Shown here one piece after another: positions 24,342-33,055 of a stretch of 64,000 bases of DNA; positions within the stretch are counted from its first letter, which is position 1; each line of letters opens with the position of its first letter. The notes beneath the pieces were generated by a model. That model searched no databases. It was given only the letters and a program-made list of their open reading frames with translations, and was not told where the DNA came from. The DNA is from JAJYLM01 sp964547905 (lineage in GTDB: Bacteria > JAMCPX01), in NCBI GenBank assembly GCA_964547905.1, contig CAZJPN010000053.1, positions 59,792-123,791 on the forward strand, written 5' to 3'. The position numbers and the translations under genes were made by a program.

Positions 24342-25547
24342 CTATTTTTCTTGACCTTCTTCTTCGAAGTACTCTTCGTAGAAGATGAATGGGTTTGTTC
24401 TTGGATTATTTACCATCTGCGGTTTGGGTTCAATCTCCAATGCCTCAAGAAATTGTCCCATACCGACCCTCTGTATCAATTCTCCGATCCTTTCCCTGTT
24501 CTTTCCGTACTCTCCCCAGAAGTCCCATATCTTATCTACAAGGTCTTTGAGCTCTTTGTACGGGGGTTCCATCTTCATGAACGGAACAAGGACCGAGGAC
24601 ATCTGAGCTCCCTGAAGTATAGGGGCTTTGGCACCGATAAGCAGTGCCGCACCTTTTTCCTTACCCGGTCTTAATGCCTTTGGCATTGCGTTGATACAGT
24701 GCATACATTTGTTGCACCATTTGTTGACGATCTTGAGGTCATTCCCGTCCCATGACATGCATTTCGTTGGACAAAGATCACAGATCTCTGATTGTATGTT
24801 TACACCGCTTTTGGCATATTCACGAACCGCGGCCTGATCTACCTGGATATCATCCTTCCATATACCGATAATGGACATATCAGCCCTTGCAACACTTGCC
24901 ACACAGTCATTGGGACAACCGGACATCTTGAACTTCCATTTGTACGGGAACTGCGGTCTGTGAAGCACATCTTGATATGCCTGGGTAAGATCGTAGGTTA
25001 AACCGAGGGTGTCGTAACATGCGAATTCACAGCGGGCGGGGCCAGCACAGCAGCTTGGTGTTCTTAAGACCGAACCCGAACCTCCAAGGTCCCATCCCTT
25101 ATTTGTTAATTTAGTGAATATTGGTTCAAGATTATCGGTTGATGTTCCCAGCAATACAAGGTCTCCTGTTGAGCCGTGCATGTTGGTAAGACCGGAGCCA
25201 TGCTGTTCCCAGATATCACATATGTCCCGTAATACCTTGCTTGTGTAAAACCAACCGGACGGCTGATTAATACGCATGGTATGAAAATGCGCAACATTGG
25301 GAAATTTCTCCGGCGAGTCGGAATACCTGCCGATAACTCCACCGCCGTATCCTCTTACGCCTACAAGACCACCATGCTTCCAGTGAGTAACCTTATCTTT
25401 ATAAGATAGCTCAAGCTGGCTAAGCAGGTCTTTTGCCCTGGGATTCTTTTCAGCCATTTTCTTTATTTCTTTTACAAAACTAGGCCATTTACCCTTTTCG
25501 AGTTCATCAAGCAATGGTGTATTAGATTTCTTTGTTTCGTTTGCCAT
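24342..25547 (-). CDS. dsrA: DsrA, dissimilatory sulfite reductase alpha subunit
   Basis: A 401-residue alpha subunit, first gene of the operon. The siroheme-coupled cluster is ligated by Cys167 and Cys173 (SCCAGPARCEFACYD) and Cys211 and Cys215 (SGCPNDCVA), with the same spacings as in characterised DsrA. The ferredoxin domain has CDLCPTKC at 256-263 and CNKCMHC at 278-284. A positively charged sulfite pocket is suggested by RGYGGGVIGRY near residue 65 and FHTMRINQPSGWFYTS near 88. It is preceded by an AAGGAGG ribosome binding site and a consensus-like promoter at 25598-25626. Confidence 0.97.
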   Translation of the reverse strand: MANETKKSNTPLLDELEKGKWPSFVKEIKKMAEKNPRAKDLLSQLELSYKDKVTHWKHGGLVGVRGYGGGVIGRYSDSPEKFPNVAHFHTMRINQPSGWFYTSKVLRDICDIWEQHGSGLTNMHGSTGDLVLLGTSTDNLEPIFTKLTNKGWDLGGSGSVLRTPSCCAGPARCEFACYDTLGLTYDLTQAYQDVLHRPQFPYKWKFKMSGCPNDCVASVARADMSIIGIWKDDIQVDQAAVREYAKSGVNIQSEICDLCPTKCMSWDGNDLKIVNKWCNKCMHCINAMPKALRPGKEKGAALLIGAKAPILQGAQMSSVLVPFMKMEPPYKELKDLVDKIWDFWGEYGKNRERIGELIQRVGMGQFLEALEIEPKPQMVNNPRTNPFIFYEEYFEEEGQEK

Positions 25548-25591
25548 TATTCCTCCTTCCTTTATATCTTAACTTTTTAGTCTTAATTCTT

Positions 25592-25626
25592 GTATACAAT
25601 ATACAGAATATTTAAAACTATGTCAA
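25592..25626 (-). promoter_or_regulatory. dsr operon promoter with overlapping dyad
   Basis: On the minus strand TTGACA (25621-25626) and TATATT (25598-25603) are exactly 17 bp apart, a near-perfect sigma-70 promoter, about 50 bp before dsrA. GTATA-CAA-TATAC (25592-25604) forms a dyad over the -10 box. With one unpaired base, the flanking ATTCT/AGAAT extend the symmetry. This looks like a regulator site. The divergent ROK gene starts at 25755, so the region may also serve it. Confidence 0.6.
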
Positions 25627-25754
25627 GTAAAATCTGTTTTTTTATTCAAAAAATACCTTCTGTACGCAGAAGCAAAACCGATAAGGCTTTGTTTTTATTT
25701 GCACTATTAAAGATTTCTGTTGAAATTTATAATTTTATATAATATATTGCATAC

Positions 25755-26729
25755 ATGACTAATTATTTTACAGGCATAGAAATAACTGAAAAACAATTAA
25801 AATTCAGCATTGCCGATGAAGACATTAAACAAAAGAATACCCACAGGATCGCAATGCCTAAAAATGTACCTTCGGCTCATTTGCTTGAATTGCTGGAAAC
25901 GGGATTTTACTCCCTGCTAAAAAAAAGTGGTATACCGTCTGATAATGTCAATGCAATAGCTGTAAGCGTACCGGCAACGATCAACTATAAGAAAGGCGAC
26001 ATAGGCTGCTCATCTGCAATACCCCTTTTGAACGGGATAAACATAAAGGAAAACCTTACAAAGAGACTTAGGAAATTTTTAATCGTTGAGACAGAAGCAA
26101 ATGTGCGGGCATTCACCGAATATAAGCTTGGCTTCACCTCCAACTACAAAAATTTTATACTTATTCTGCTCGGCAAAAAGATAAGTGCCGGCATATATGT
26201 AAACGGCTGGCTTGTAAGAAACAAGGATGGCGCAACCTCAGAGCTTGGACACATAATCATCGAGCCACACGGTAGAAAATGTACGTGTTCTAACAGAGGA
26301 TGCTTAGAAGCTTATTCCTCGTCTGATGCCATAATAAGATACTACAAAAAATACAAAAAAATTCATTCACAAAACAAAATTACGATAGAAGATATTTATA
26401 AACTCGCCCAAAAATCAGACAGTGCAGCGCTCGATGCATTCTACAGGATGGGCAATTACCTTGGAATCGCGCTTACAACAATCATAAATATTATAAGCCC
26501 TGAAGCGATTGTCTTTGCTGGTGAAGTAAGCAAAGCATTAAAATTTTTCTTGCCTGCGGTAGAATCAACATTGAAGGCGCGGGCATATTCACTTCCATTA
26601 AATGGGATTATTTACAAAAGGAGTACACTCGGGGAAGATGCAGGGCTTACAGGTCTTTTGTACCTTGCAAAAGACAGCTATACAAGGGCATACGATCTCA
26701 GATTGTATGACGACATTTTTGTTATCTGA
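25755..26729 (+). CDS. ROK-family sugar kinase or regulator-like protein
   Basis: A 324-residue ROK protein. The zinc-binding signature is seen as ELGHIIIEPHGRKCTCSNRG followed by CLEAYSS (about residues 164-190). The second phosphate/sugar loop is LLGKKISAGIYVNGWLVRNK (about 135-154), degenerate from the usual GTGIGGG form. The expected catalytic Asp of the END/DAN motif seems to be replaced in VETEANVRAFTEYKLG, so kinase activity is doubtful. There is no N-terminal DNA-binding domain. It is divergent from dsrA and followed by glycerate kinase 64 bp later. No ribosome binding site is obvious. Confidence 0.8.
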   Translation: MTNYFTGIEITEKQLKFSIADEDIKQKNTHRIAMPKNVPSAHLLELLETGFYSLLKKSGIPSDNVNAIAVSVPATINYKKGDIGCSSAIPLLNGINIKENLTKRLRKFLIVETEANVRAFTEYKLGFTSNYKNFILILLGKKISAGIYVNGWLVRNKDGATSELGHIIIEPHGRKCTCSNRGCLEAYSSSDAIIRYYKKYKKIHSQNKITIEDIYKLAQKSDSAALDAFYRMGNYLGIALTTIINIISPEAIVFAGEVSKALKFFLPAVESTLKARAYSLPLNGIIYKRSTLGEDAGLTGLLYLAKDSYTRAYDLRLYDDIFVI

Positions 26730-26793
26730 CATATATTTATTATATTTCTAATTATAGCCCCCTGATTACAGCAATACTAAAATATTATTTTAA

Positions 26794-28098
26794 ATGAATC
26801 CATATAATTCAAGGATATTAAAAAAGATATTCTCCAAGGGTATCAATGCCGTAAAAGGCTATGATGCAGTAAAATCTATTGTAAAACACGGCAAAGATAA
26901 TATAGAAATTTCAAATAAAATTTATAGTCTAAAATTTTTCAACAAGATTATCGTTATCGGTGCAGGTAAGGCATCTTTTGATATGGCAAAGGCACTTGAT
27001 GAAACCCTGGGTACACGTATTGATAAAGGTACGGTAATAACCAAATACGGTTATGGCGGGCATTTAAAACACATAGATGTTTTTGAGGCATCTCACCCAC
27101 TGCCGGATATAAATGGCATTAAAGCAACAAAACATCTGCTGTCGTTGTCCTCCAATATAGACAGCCATACGCTTGTTATTATGTTACTGTCCGGTGGGGC
27201 ATCTTCTTTGCTCGTTGCACCGGATGGCATCTCGTTAGAGGATAAGATAAAAACAACCTCGCTGCTTTTGAAATCCGGTGCTGGCATCGATGAGCTGAAC
27301 ACAGTACGAAAACAACTATCTCTGGTAAAGGGAGGCAGGCTTGCCAGCATGTTTTATCCCGCAAAAACAGTAACCCTGATCATCTCGGATGTTATAGGAA
27401 ACAGTCTTGATATCATAGGTTCCGGGCCCACTGTCGAGGATGTTTCAACTCCAAAACAGGCATTGGATATCATTGATCGCTACCATGTAAAAGATAAAAT
27501 ACCACAGGCAGTACTAAACAGGCTTGAGCAGAAAAAAGGTGTCCGGAACAACCGTTCAGCACCATCGCCTGTAAGGAACATTATCATTGCAGACAATAGA
27601 AAGGCTGTTAACGCATGCAAAACCGAGGCATTAAGACTGGGTTTAAAACCTGTTATTCTGACAACAACCCTGCATGGTGAAGCACGAGAAGTCGGACATG
27701 TGCTGTCATCAATAGCTTATGAAATGTCACACCATATGAGAATAAACAACAAAAACGTTTGTATCATAAGCAGCGGAGAAACAACCGTTACTGTCAAAGG
27801 AAACGGCAAGGGCGGCAGGAGTCAGGAACTCGCATTAGCCTTTGCAATGGATATACATGGCAAAAAGGGTATAAGCATGTTGTCTGCTGGAACCGACGGG
27901 ACAGACGGACCTACGAATGCTGCCGGTGCAATTGTTGACAACACGACCATAAACCGTATAAATACTATGGGTATGGAGCCGCACAAATATCTTCTTAATA
28001 ATGACTCATATACAGTACTTGATAAGGCAGGTGCACTCTTGAAAACAGGCGTTACCGGTACAAATGTAATGGACATTCAGTTAATCCTCATATCCTAA
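26794..28098 (+). CDS. Glycerate 2-kinase (MOFRL family)
   Basis: A 434-residue GckA/GlxK2-type kinase phosphorylating D-glycerate to 2-phosphoglycerate with ATP. The N-terminal DUF4147 domain (KIIVIGAGKASFDMAKALDE near residue 50; VIMLLSGGASSLLVAPDG near 128) is followed by the C-terminal MOFRL domain (ISSGETTVTVKGNGKGGRSQ near 327; SAGTDGTDGPTNAAGAIVD near 365). Family length is full. It is followed after 3 bp by tlyA, so a ROK-gckA-tlyA-comF transcript is likely. Confidence 0.92.
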   Translation: MNPYNSRILKKIFSKGINAVKGYDAVKSIVKHGKDNIEISNKIYSLKFFNKIIVIGAGKASFDMAKALDETLGTRIDKGTVITKYGYGGHLKHIDVFEASHPLPDINGIKATKHLLSLSSNIDSHTLVIMLLSGGASSLLVAPDGISLEDKIKTTSLLLKSGAGIDELNTVRKQLSLVKGGRLASMFYPAKTVTLIISDVIGNSLDIIGSGPTVEDVSTPKQALDIIDRYHVKDKIPQAVLNRLEQKKGVRNNRSAPSPVRNIIIADNRKAVNACKTEALRLGLKPVILTTTLHGEAREVGHVLSSIAYEMSHHMRINNKNVCIISSGETTVTVKGNGKGGRSQELALAFAMDIHGKKGISMLSAGTDGTDGPTNAAGAIVDNTTINRINTMGMEPHKYLLNNDSYTVLDKAGALLKTGVTGTNVMDIQLILIS

Positions 28099-28101
28099 GC
28101 A

Positions 28102-28833
28102 ATGAAAAAAAGGCTTGACCAAACGCTTGTCGAAAAAGGGATGGTCAAAAACATCAGCCTTGCTGCCGCATATATTATGGAGGGCAAGGTACAGGTAAAG
28201 GGCATCAGGGTAGACAAACCCGGACATCAGGTTCAACAAACGGATGAAATATCCCTTAACCTCCCCTCTGTCAGCTACGTGAGCAGAGGCGGCATCAAGC
28301 TTGATGGTGCTCTCAGAGCGCTCGGGATCGATGTAACGTCAAAAGTGACAATGGATGTCGGATCATCCACAGGAGGATTTACGGATTGCTTGCTGCAGCA
28401 CGGAGCTGAAAAGGTGTTCGCAATTGATGTGGGCTACGGATTGCTGGACTACAGACTCAGGCAGGATAAAAGGGTTATCCTCATGGAAGGGGTAAACTTC
28501 AGACACTTTGACCCCAGGGAACTCTTATCTGCAATAGATCTTGCAACCATCGATGTATCCTTTATCTCTCTCGAACTTATACTGCCAAACGTATTCCCCT
28601 GTCTTAAAAGCCGGGGTCATGCTCTTGCATTAATAAAACCGCAATTCGAACTTGAACAGATGGAAGTTGAAAAAGGAGGCATTATAAGGTCAAGCAAAAA
28701 ACAGAACAAGGCTGTTTCGAAGATAGAAGAGATATCCAAAAACATTGGATTTCATGTGATTAAGGTTGTTCCCTCGGATATAAAAGGGACAAAAGGCAAC
28801 CAGGAATTCTTTCTATTCCTGCAAAAGCCCTGA
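28102..28833 (+). CDS. tlyA: TlyA-family rRNA 2'-O-methyltransferase
   Basis: A 243-residue protein with an N-terminal S4 RNA-binding domain (residues 1-62, RLDQTLVEKGMVKNISLAAA) and a C-terminal FtsJ-type methyltransferase domain. The SAM motif is TMDVGSSTGGFTDCLLQHGA (about 87-106), followed by VFAIDVGYG, with the downstream acidic motif ATIDVSFIS and the lysine in ALIKPQFE. TlyA enzymes methylate cytidines in 16S and 23S rRNA; an older annotation is haemolysin A. Confidence 0.93.
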   Translation: MKKRLDQTLVEKGMVKNISLAAAYIMEGKVQVKGIRVDKPGHQVQQTDEISLNLPSVSYVSRGGIKLDGALRALGIDVTSKVTMDVGSSTGGFTDCLLQHGAEKVFAIDVGYGLLDYRLRQDKRVILMEGVNFRHFDPRELLSAIDLATIDVSFISLELILPNVFPCLKSRGHALALIKPQFELEQMEVEKGGIIRSSKKQNKAVSKIEEISKNIGFHVIKVVPSDIKGTKGNQEFFLFLQKP

Positions 28834-28840
28834 GCATAAA

Positions 28841-29557
28841 ATGGGAATTGTAGCAAGGCTGAAACTGGTATCCGGTATATTTTTTGAAAACGGCTGTATT
28901 GTATGCGGCAAGGGAACTACCTCTCCGGTTTGTACGGATTGCAGCAATAACATGAGCTATATACATCACCCGTTTTGTACACGGTGCGGTAAGCCATTTA
29001 CCACAGACAAAGGCATATCGCACATCTGTTACGACTGCATCAAAGACAAGAATAAATTCATTATGTCAAGAGCGGTCTTTGAGTATAATGGAGCAATAGT
29101 AAAGCTTATCCATAGGTTCAAGTTCGGAGATCAGGTGAATCTATCATCATTTTTTTCGGATGAGCTTTTCAAGCTCTATAAAGCACATTTTTCAGCAGAG
29201 CATATCAATGCCATTATACCTGTTCCCCTATCAGTACGCAGGCTTAAGCACAGGTCGTATAATCAAACACAACTGCTTGCCAAGCGGTTATCTAAAAAAT
29301 TATCATTACCAATCTTCACACAGGTGCTTGAAAAGATAAAAGAAACACCGCCTCAGTCAAGGCTCAGCGCCGAAAAAAGGCATGAAAATGTTAAAGATGT
29401 ATACAGGGTTACAAACCGGGTATCACTCAAAGGGAAAAGGGTATTACTTATTGATGATGTTATTACGACAGGTGCCACGGTGAACGCATGCACCGGCGTC
29501 CTTATGCGCGCAGGCATCAAACAGGTCTACGTCATGGCGATCGCCATGCGGGTGTAA
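28841..29557 (+). CDS. ComF-family phosphoribosyltransferase-like protein
   Basis: A 238-residue ComF protein: an N-terminal zinc-ribbon-like domain with paired cysteines (CIVCGKG, CTDC, CTRCGKPF, CYDC, residues about 16-65), then a type I phosphoribosyltransferase domain with the PRPP motif RVLLIDDVITTGATVNACTG (about 202-221) and an earlier PVPLSVRRLKHRSYNQTQLL. Homologues take part in DNA uptake or in unassigned roles. It begins 7 bp after tlyA and ends facing the MFS gene, with a 50-bp gap. Confidence 0.9.
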   Translation: MGIVARLKLVSGIFFENGCIVCGKGTTSPVCTDCSNNMSYIHHPFCTRCGKPFTTDKGISHICYDCIKDKNKFIMSRAVFEYNGAIVKLIHRFKFGDQVNLSSFFSDELFKLYKAHFSAEHINAIIPVPLSVRRLKHRSYNQTQLLAKRLSKKLSLPIFTQVLEKIKETPPQSRLSAEKRHENVKDVYRVTNRVSLKGKRVLLIDDVITTGATVNACTGVLMRAGIKQVYVMAIAMRV

Positions 29558-29607
29558 AAGGAGAGCATAGAGCGCTCCTCTTAATCCGTGAATTGCTCCG
29601 CGATTTC

Positions 29608-31143
29608 CTAATGGACCATCATGGGTCCCGTGCTTTTTACCTTCCGGAATAGAAAAATCATCGTTACACAAAGAAAAGCGAGTACACTATACCAATGGAA
29701 ACAATCAACATACGCAAGAAGAACGGACTGGCGCAATAATTCTCTATAAAGCAAACCATTCGCTATACCGGGATATGCCTTTATTGCCTGCTGGTATAAG
29801 GGGTTAAACGGTGTCAATTGGCCTACGAGAAGCGTCTGATGAAACTGCGACATGCGGGCAAGCATTGTCGTTGTAATTGCAATGCCAAAACTTCCGCCAA
29901 TATTTCTCATTAAGTTAAAAAGCCCGGATCCATTTCCAATATCCTTCGGAGCCAGCGTTCCTAACGCTGTTATTGACAGCGGTATAAAAACAGCCATTGT
30001 GCCGATACCGAGAACAAAGAGCGGGATTATCATTGAATTAAGGGCAACCTGCAAGCTGATATTACCAAGCATAAAGCTTGCAGTCCCGATTAAAATTAAC
30101 CCGAGCAGCATCAAAACTCTATTATCAAGGTACTTATTGCTGCCTGCCACCACCATAGTCCCCAGTAAAGCCCCGAGTACAAGCGGCAACAATATAAAAC
30201 CGCTTAAAAGGGCGGTATATTGCATCATTGTCTGGTAAAAAAGCGGCAAAAGTGCCATTGTCCCGTACATAATAGCGCCAATCATAAAAGCAACAACCAT
30301 ACTGCCGACAAGATTCCTGTCTTTCAGAACACTCAGATTAACCACGGGATGCTTCGTGCGCAATTCCCAAAAAACAAACGATAGAAGTGAAACAAAAACA
30401 AGGACCGCGGTCCAGCGTAACCACGCCGTCTGAAACCAATCCGCCTCCTGACCTTTATCCAGAATGACCTGTAACGCACCCAGGCCGATAGCCATCAATG
30501 CGAATCCGTAGTAATCAATTCCGTTCATGATCTTCCGGATATAGGGAGGGTCTTCCACGAGCATTTTTATCATCAGAAAAGCGGCTATTCCAAAAGGCAA
30601 ATTAATGAAAAATATCCACCGCCAGGAGAAGTTATCCGTAATCCAACCTCCCATGATGGGTCCTATGATCGGTGCAGCAATAACCCCTATACCAAATACC
30701 GCCATGGCTGTTGTCTGCTTTTCCTTGGGAAAGCTTTCCATCAATATTGCCTGAGAAAACGGCTGCAAAGAGCCTCCTCCCACGCCCTGGAGTACCCGGA
30801 ATAAAATCAATTGCCCGAGACTCGCTGCTACGCCGCACAACATAGAAGATAGGGTAAACAAAGCTATGCTTATAAGGAGCACTCTTTTACGTCCCCAAAG
30901 ACTTGCGAACCATGCAGAAGCAGGCAAGACAATCGCATTGGAGACAATATAGCTTGTTAAAACCCATGTGCCTTCCTGGGGGGTTGCGGATAGGGTTCCC
31001 GCTATATGTGGTACCGCAACATTCGCAACAGAAGTGTCCAAAACCTCCAGAGTTGTTGCCAGCATAACCGCGACAGCGATCAGCCATGGGTTGCTGCCCG
31101 GCCGCCATTCTTGAGCATAACTCATGCTGTCTGCTTTCACCAT
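29608..31143 (-). CDS. DHA2-type MFS drug exporter (EmrB-like)
   Basis: A 511-residue proton-driven exporter with 14 predicted helices. DHA2 motifs include LEVLDTSVANVAVPHIAG in helix 1, the motif A-like ASLWGRKRVLLISIALF and motif C-like FGIGVIAAPIIGPIMGGWIT. The ATG at 31143 shares one base with the stop codon of the HlyD gene, indicating tight coupling. With that adaptor and a TolC-type channel (none adjacent) it would expel hydrophobic compounds across both membranes. Confidence 0.92.
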   Translation of the reverse strand: MVKADSMSYAQEWRPGSNPWLIAVAVMLATTLEVLDTSVANVAVPHIAGTLSATPQEGTWVLTSYIVSNAIVLPASAWFASLWGRKRVLLISIALFTLSSMLCGVAASLGQLILFRVLQGVGGGSLQPFSQAILMESFPKEKQTTAMAVFGIGVIAAPIIGPIMGGWITDNFSWRWIFFINLPFGIAAFLMIKMLVEDPPYIRKIMNGIDYYGFALMAIGLGALQVILDKGQEADWFQTAWLRWTAVLVFVSLLSFVFWELRTKHPVVNLSVLKDRNLVGSMVVAFMIGAIMYGTMALLPLFYQTMMQYTALLSGFILLPLVLGALLGTMVVAGSNKYLDNRVLMLLGLILIGTASFMLGNISLQVALNSMIIPLFVLGIGTMAVFIPLSITALGTLAPKDIGNGSGLFNLMRNIGGSFGIAITTTMLARMSQFHQTLLVGQLTPFNPLYQQAIKAYPGIANGLLYRELLRQSVLLAYVDCFHWYSVLAFLCVTMIFLFRKVKSTGPMMVH

Positions 31144-32003
31144 CACCGGATCTTTATTTCGGTACTCGCGGACATTCCTATACTAAAATCGTATTTTTTT
31201 TCGGGTTGTCCGTCAAAAACAATTTTTACCGGTATACGCTGCACTATCTTCACGAAACTTCCTGTGGCGTTTTCAGGGGGGAACATGCTGAATGCCGCAC
31301 CGGTACCGCGCTGAATACTATTCACCAGACCTTCAAAGATCTTGTCCGGATATGCATCGATTTGAATTTTGACTTTCTGTCCCGGTCGCACATTTTTAAG
31401 TTTCGTTTCTTTGTAATTGGCAACTATCCACATATCGCTCGAAACAACCGCCATAAGCGCCTGCCCGGGCATCACCTGATTGCCGGCCTCAACGGATTTT
31501 TCAGCCACATAGCCGTCGGATGGGGCATATATCTTTGTGTATCCGAGGTTAAGGCGCGCAATGTTAAGCTGAACTTCAGCAGCCTCAACCTGAGCTTGTG
31601 CTACTTTACAAGCAGTAAGGATATCCTCATATTTCGCTTGTGAAATAGCCTGTCTTTTCATAAGGGTATCTGCGCGGCGTTCATTGCGTAAGGCCTGATG
31701 TAATAAACTTTTTCGTATATCTAAATTTGCTTGCGCTTCATCAACGTGTAACTCATAATCTACGGGGTCAATTTCAAGAAGGAGTTCATTTTTTTTGACT
31801 TTTTGGTTATCCCGGACATGTACCACCTTGACAGTTCCGGGAATTTTCGGTGCGACAGTATAGACCCTACCTTCTATGTTAGCGTCATCGGTACTAATAA
31901 CGTTACGACTGCTCACAAAGTACCAAATTCCTGCAATTGCGGCCAAAACAACTACAATGATAAAAATTATCAGCTTTTTTCTTTTCGATCCTGAAACTTT
32001 CAT
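31143..32003 (-). CDS. HlyD-family adaptor (EmrA-like)
   Basis: A 286-residue membrane-fusion protein, shorter than classical EmrA because the coiled-coil hairpin is reduced. An N-terminal helix (about residues 10-30) is followed by TDDANIEGRVYTVAPKIPGT, the biotinyl/lipoyl half-motif, a short alpha-hairpin (about 80-150), and a second half-motif YAPSDGYVAEKSVEAGNQV. The gene has a GGGAG ribosome binding site. About 135 bp upstream is a sequence matching the TetR operator at 32881, so the pair is probably repressed by the TetR protein encoded next to it. Confidence 0.92.
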   Translation of the reverse strand: MKVSGSKRKKLIIFIIVVVLAAIAGIWYFVSSRNVISTDDANIEGRVYTVAPKIPGTVKVVHVRDNQKVKKNELLLEIDPVDYELHVDEAQANLDIRKSLLHQALRNERRADTLMKRQAISQAKYEDILTACKVAQAQVEAAEVQLNIARLNLGYTKIYAPSDGYVAEKSVEAGNQVMPGQALMAVVSSDMWIVANYKETKLKNVRPGQKVKIQIDAYPDKIFEGLVNSIQRGTGAAFSMFPPENATGSFVKIVQRIPVKIVFDGQPEKKYDFSIGMSASTEIKIR

Positions 32004-32137
32004 CTTATCTCCCTTTTCTATCTTTTATAAACCGATACTGTATTGATTTTTTATAAAAAGAAATTTCTACTCTCCTCAATATTGCGTTCGTTCTCTCGGG
32101 AGAAGCAAGAGCCTGGGCTTTTTTGAACATATCGTCA

Positions 32138-32161
32138 TTATATGAATTATCGTTCACAATA
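32138..32161. promoter_or_regulatory. Second TetR operator, upstream of the emrAB-like genes
   Basis: ATGAATTATCGTTCACAATA (32142-32161) matches the tetR-proximal palindrome at 16 of 20 positions, including the full ATCGTTCA half-site. On the minus strand a TTGACA (32191-32196) lies 29 bp before it, similar to the 26 bp at the first operator, so it would overlap the transcription start of the HlyD-MFS genes. Confidence 0.6.
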
Positions 32162-32241
32162 AAGACATAAAATTCATAATTAATTGTTTATGTCAAGGTA
32201 TTTTTGGTACGAAATCTCGGGAAAGATTGTTAAGACAAAAG

Positions 32242-32916
32242 TTATTCATGCGCAACACCGTTGAGAAAGTATCTCAGTATAACGTCGGACAGGCCGGCAA
32301 AACTCTCATTATGCTCTTTTTTTTCTGCAAGCCGTTCAAGAATGAGCGTTTTTATGATAGCGAGGAATACATCTCTTACTTGTCCGGGAGCAAGATCCCT
32401 GCTAATGACGCGCTCTTCCTGTGCCTGTATAATTAACTTCGTAATATACTTTTGAAGCTGTTTACCGGTAGGACTTTTTAAGAGTTTCCTTTCTACGAAC
32501 AATCTATCCTCTTCCGTGCTGAATATTCTCAGAAAATCCTGATTTTCCATAAAAAAGACTGAGCTTTCCTCTGCAAAAATCTTCAGCTTATTTCGCGCGT
32601 CCTGAGGCTGGCCCGCTTTTTCTTCAATAATTGTGGATAATAAACGTTTAATCTTCTCCTGAAATAATGCAAAATAGAGGGTATCCTTGTCTTTAAAATG
32701 TAAATATACCGTGCCGACTGCATACTGCGCTTCTTGTGCGATGTCCTTTATCGTCGTCTTATGATACCCTTTTAAGGCAAATAAATGTTCCGCCGCCGTA
32801 AAAATATCGGCTCTGCGTAATTGCCTATCTCTTTCTTTCCGGCTTAAATTTGCTATTTTCTTCTCCTGTAGGATCTCTCTAATTATGAACGATCGTTCAT
32901 AATTAAAACCTATCAT
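32242..32916 (-). CDS. TetR-family repressor of the adjacent efflux pair
   Basis: Up to 224 residues. The helix-turn-helix is ADIFTAAEHLFALKGYHKTT followed by IKDIAQEAQYAVGTVYLHFK (about residues 36-75), and the remainder is a helical ligand-binding domain. The ATG at 32916 has no ribosome binding site and lies upstream of a perfect palindromic operator, so the transcript may not include it. An AGGAG at 32863-32867 sits 6 bases before an ATA codon (32856) that would give the normal family N-terminus (I/M-ANLSRKERDRQLRRAD). The true start may be this rare codon. Autoregulation and control of the downstream EmrAB-like genes is strongly suggested by the two operators. Confidence 0.88.
   Translation of the reverse strand: MIGFNYERSFIIREILQEKKIANLSRKERDRQLRRADIFTAAEHLFALKGYHKTTIKDIAQEAQYAVGTVYLHFKDKDTLYFALFQEKIKRLLSTIIEEKAGQPQDARNKLKIFAEESSVFFMENQDFLRIFSTEEDRLFVERKLLKSPTGKQLQKYITKLIIQAQEERVISRDLAPGQVRDVFLAIIKTLILERLAEKKEHNESFAGLSDVILRYFLNGVAHE
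32881..32904. promoter_or_regulatory. Palindromic TetR operator (24-bp perfect palindrome)
   Basis: A perfect 24-bp palindrome with half-site AATTATGAACGA lies between the TetR gene and the divergent acyl-CoA dehydrogenase. On the minus strand it is 26 bp downstream of a TTGACA (32931-32936), where it would block tetR transcription. Size and symmetry are typical of TetR sites. Confidence 0.8.
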
Positions 32917-33055
32917 CGATATAGTTTTTTTGTCAATGAGCCGAAGAGGCTTCCTTGAAAGGAAACAATCCTAAAAAGCAGAATACTCAAGACATTTTAT
33001 TGCATTTTGTGAATAAACGGGGTTTATATTTAAAAATTCGACTTTTGGAGGATGC

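Noticed and set aside
25681..25754. Promoter for the ROK gene on the plus strand
   Set aside because: The region is very AT-rich with several weak -10/-35 combinations, and none stands out.
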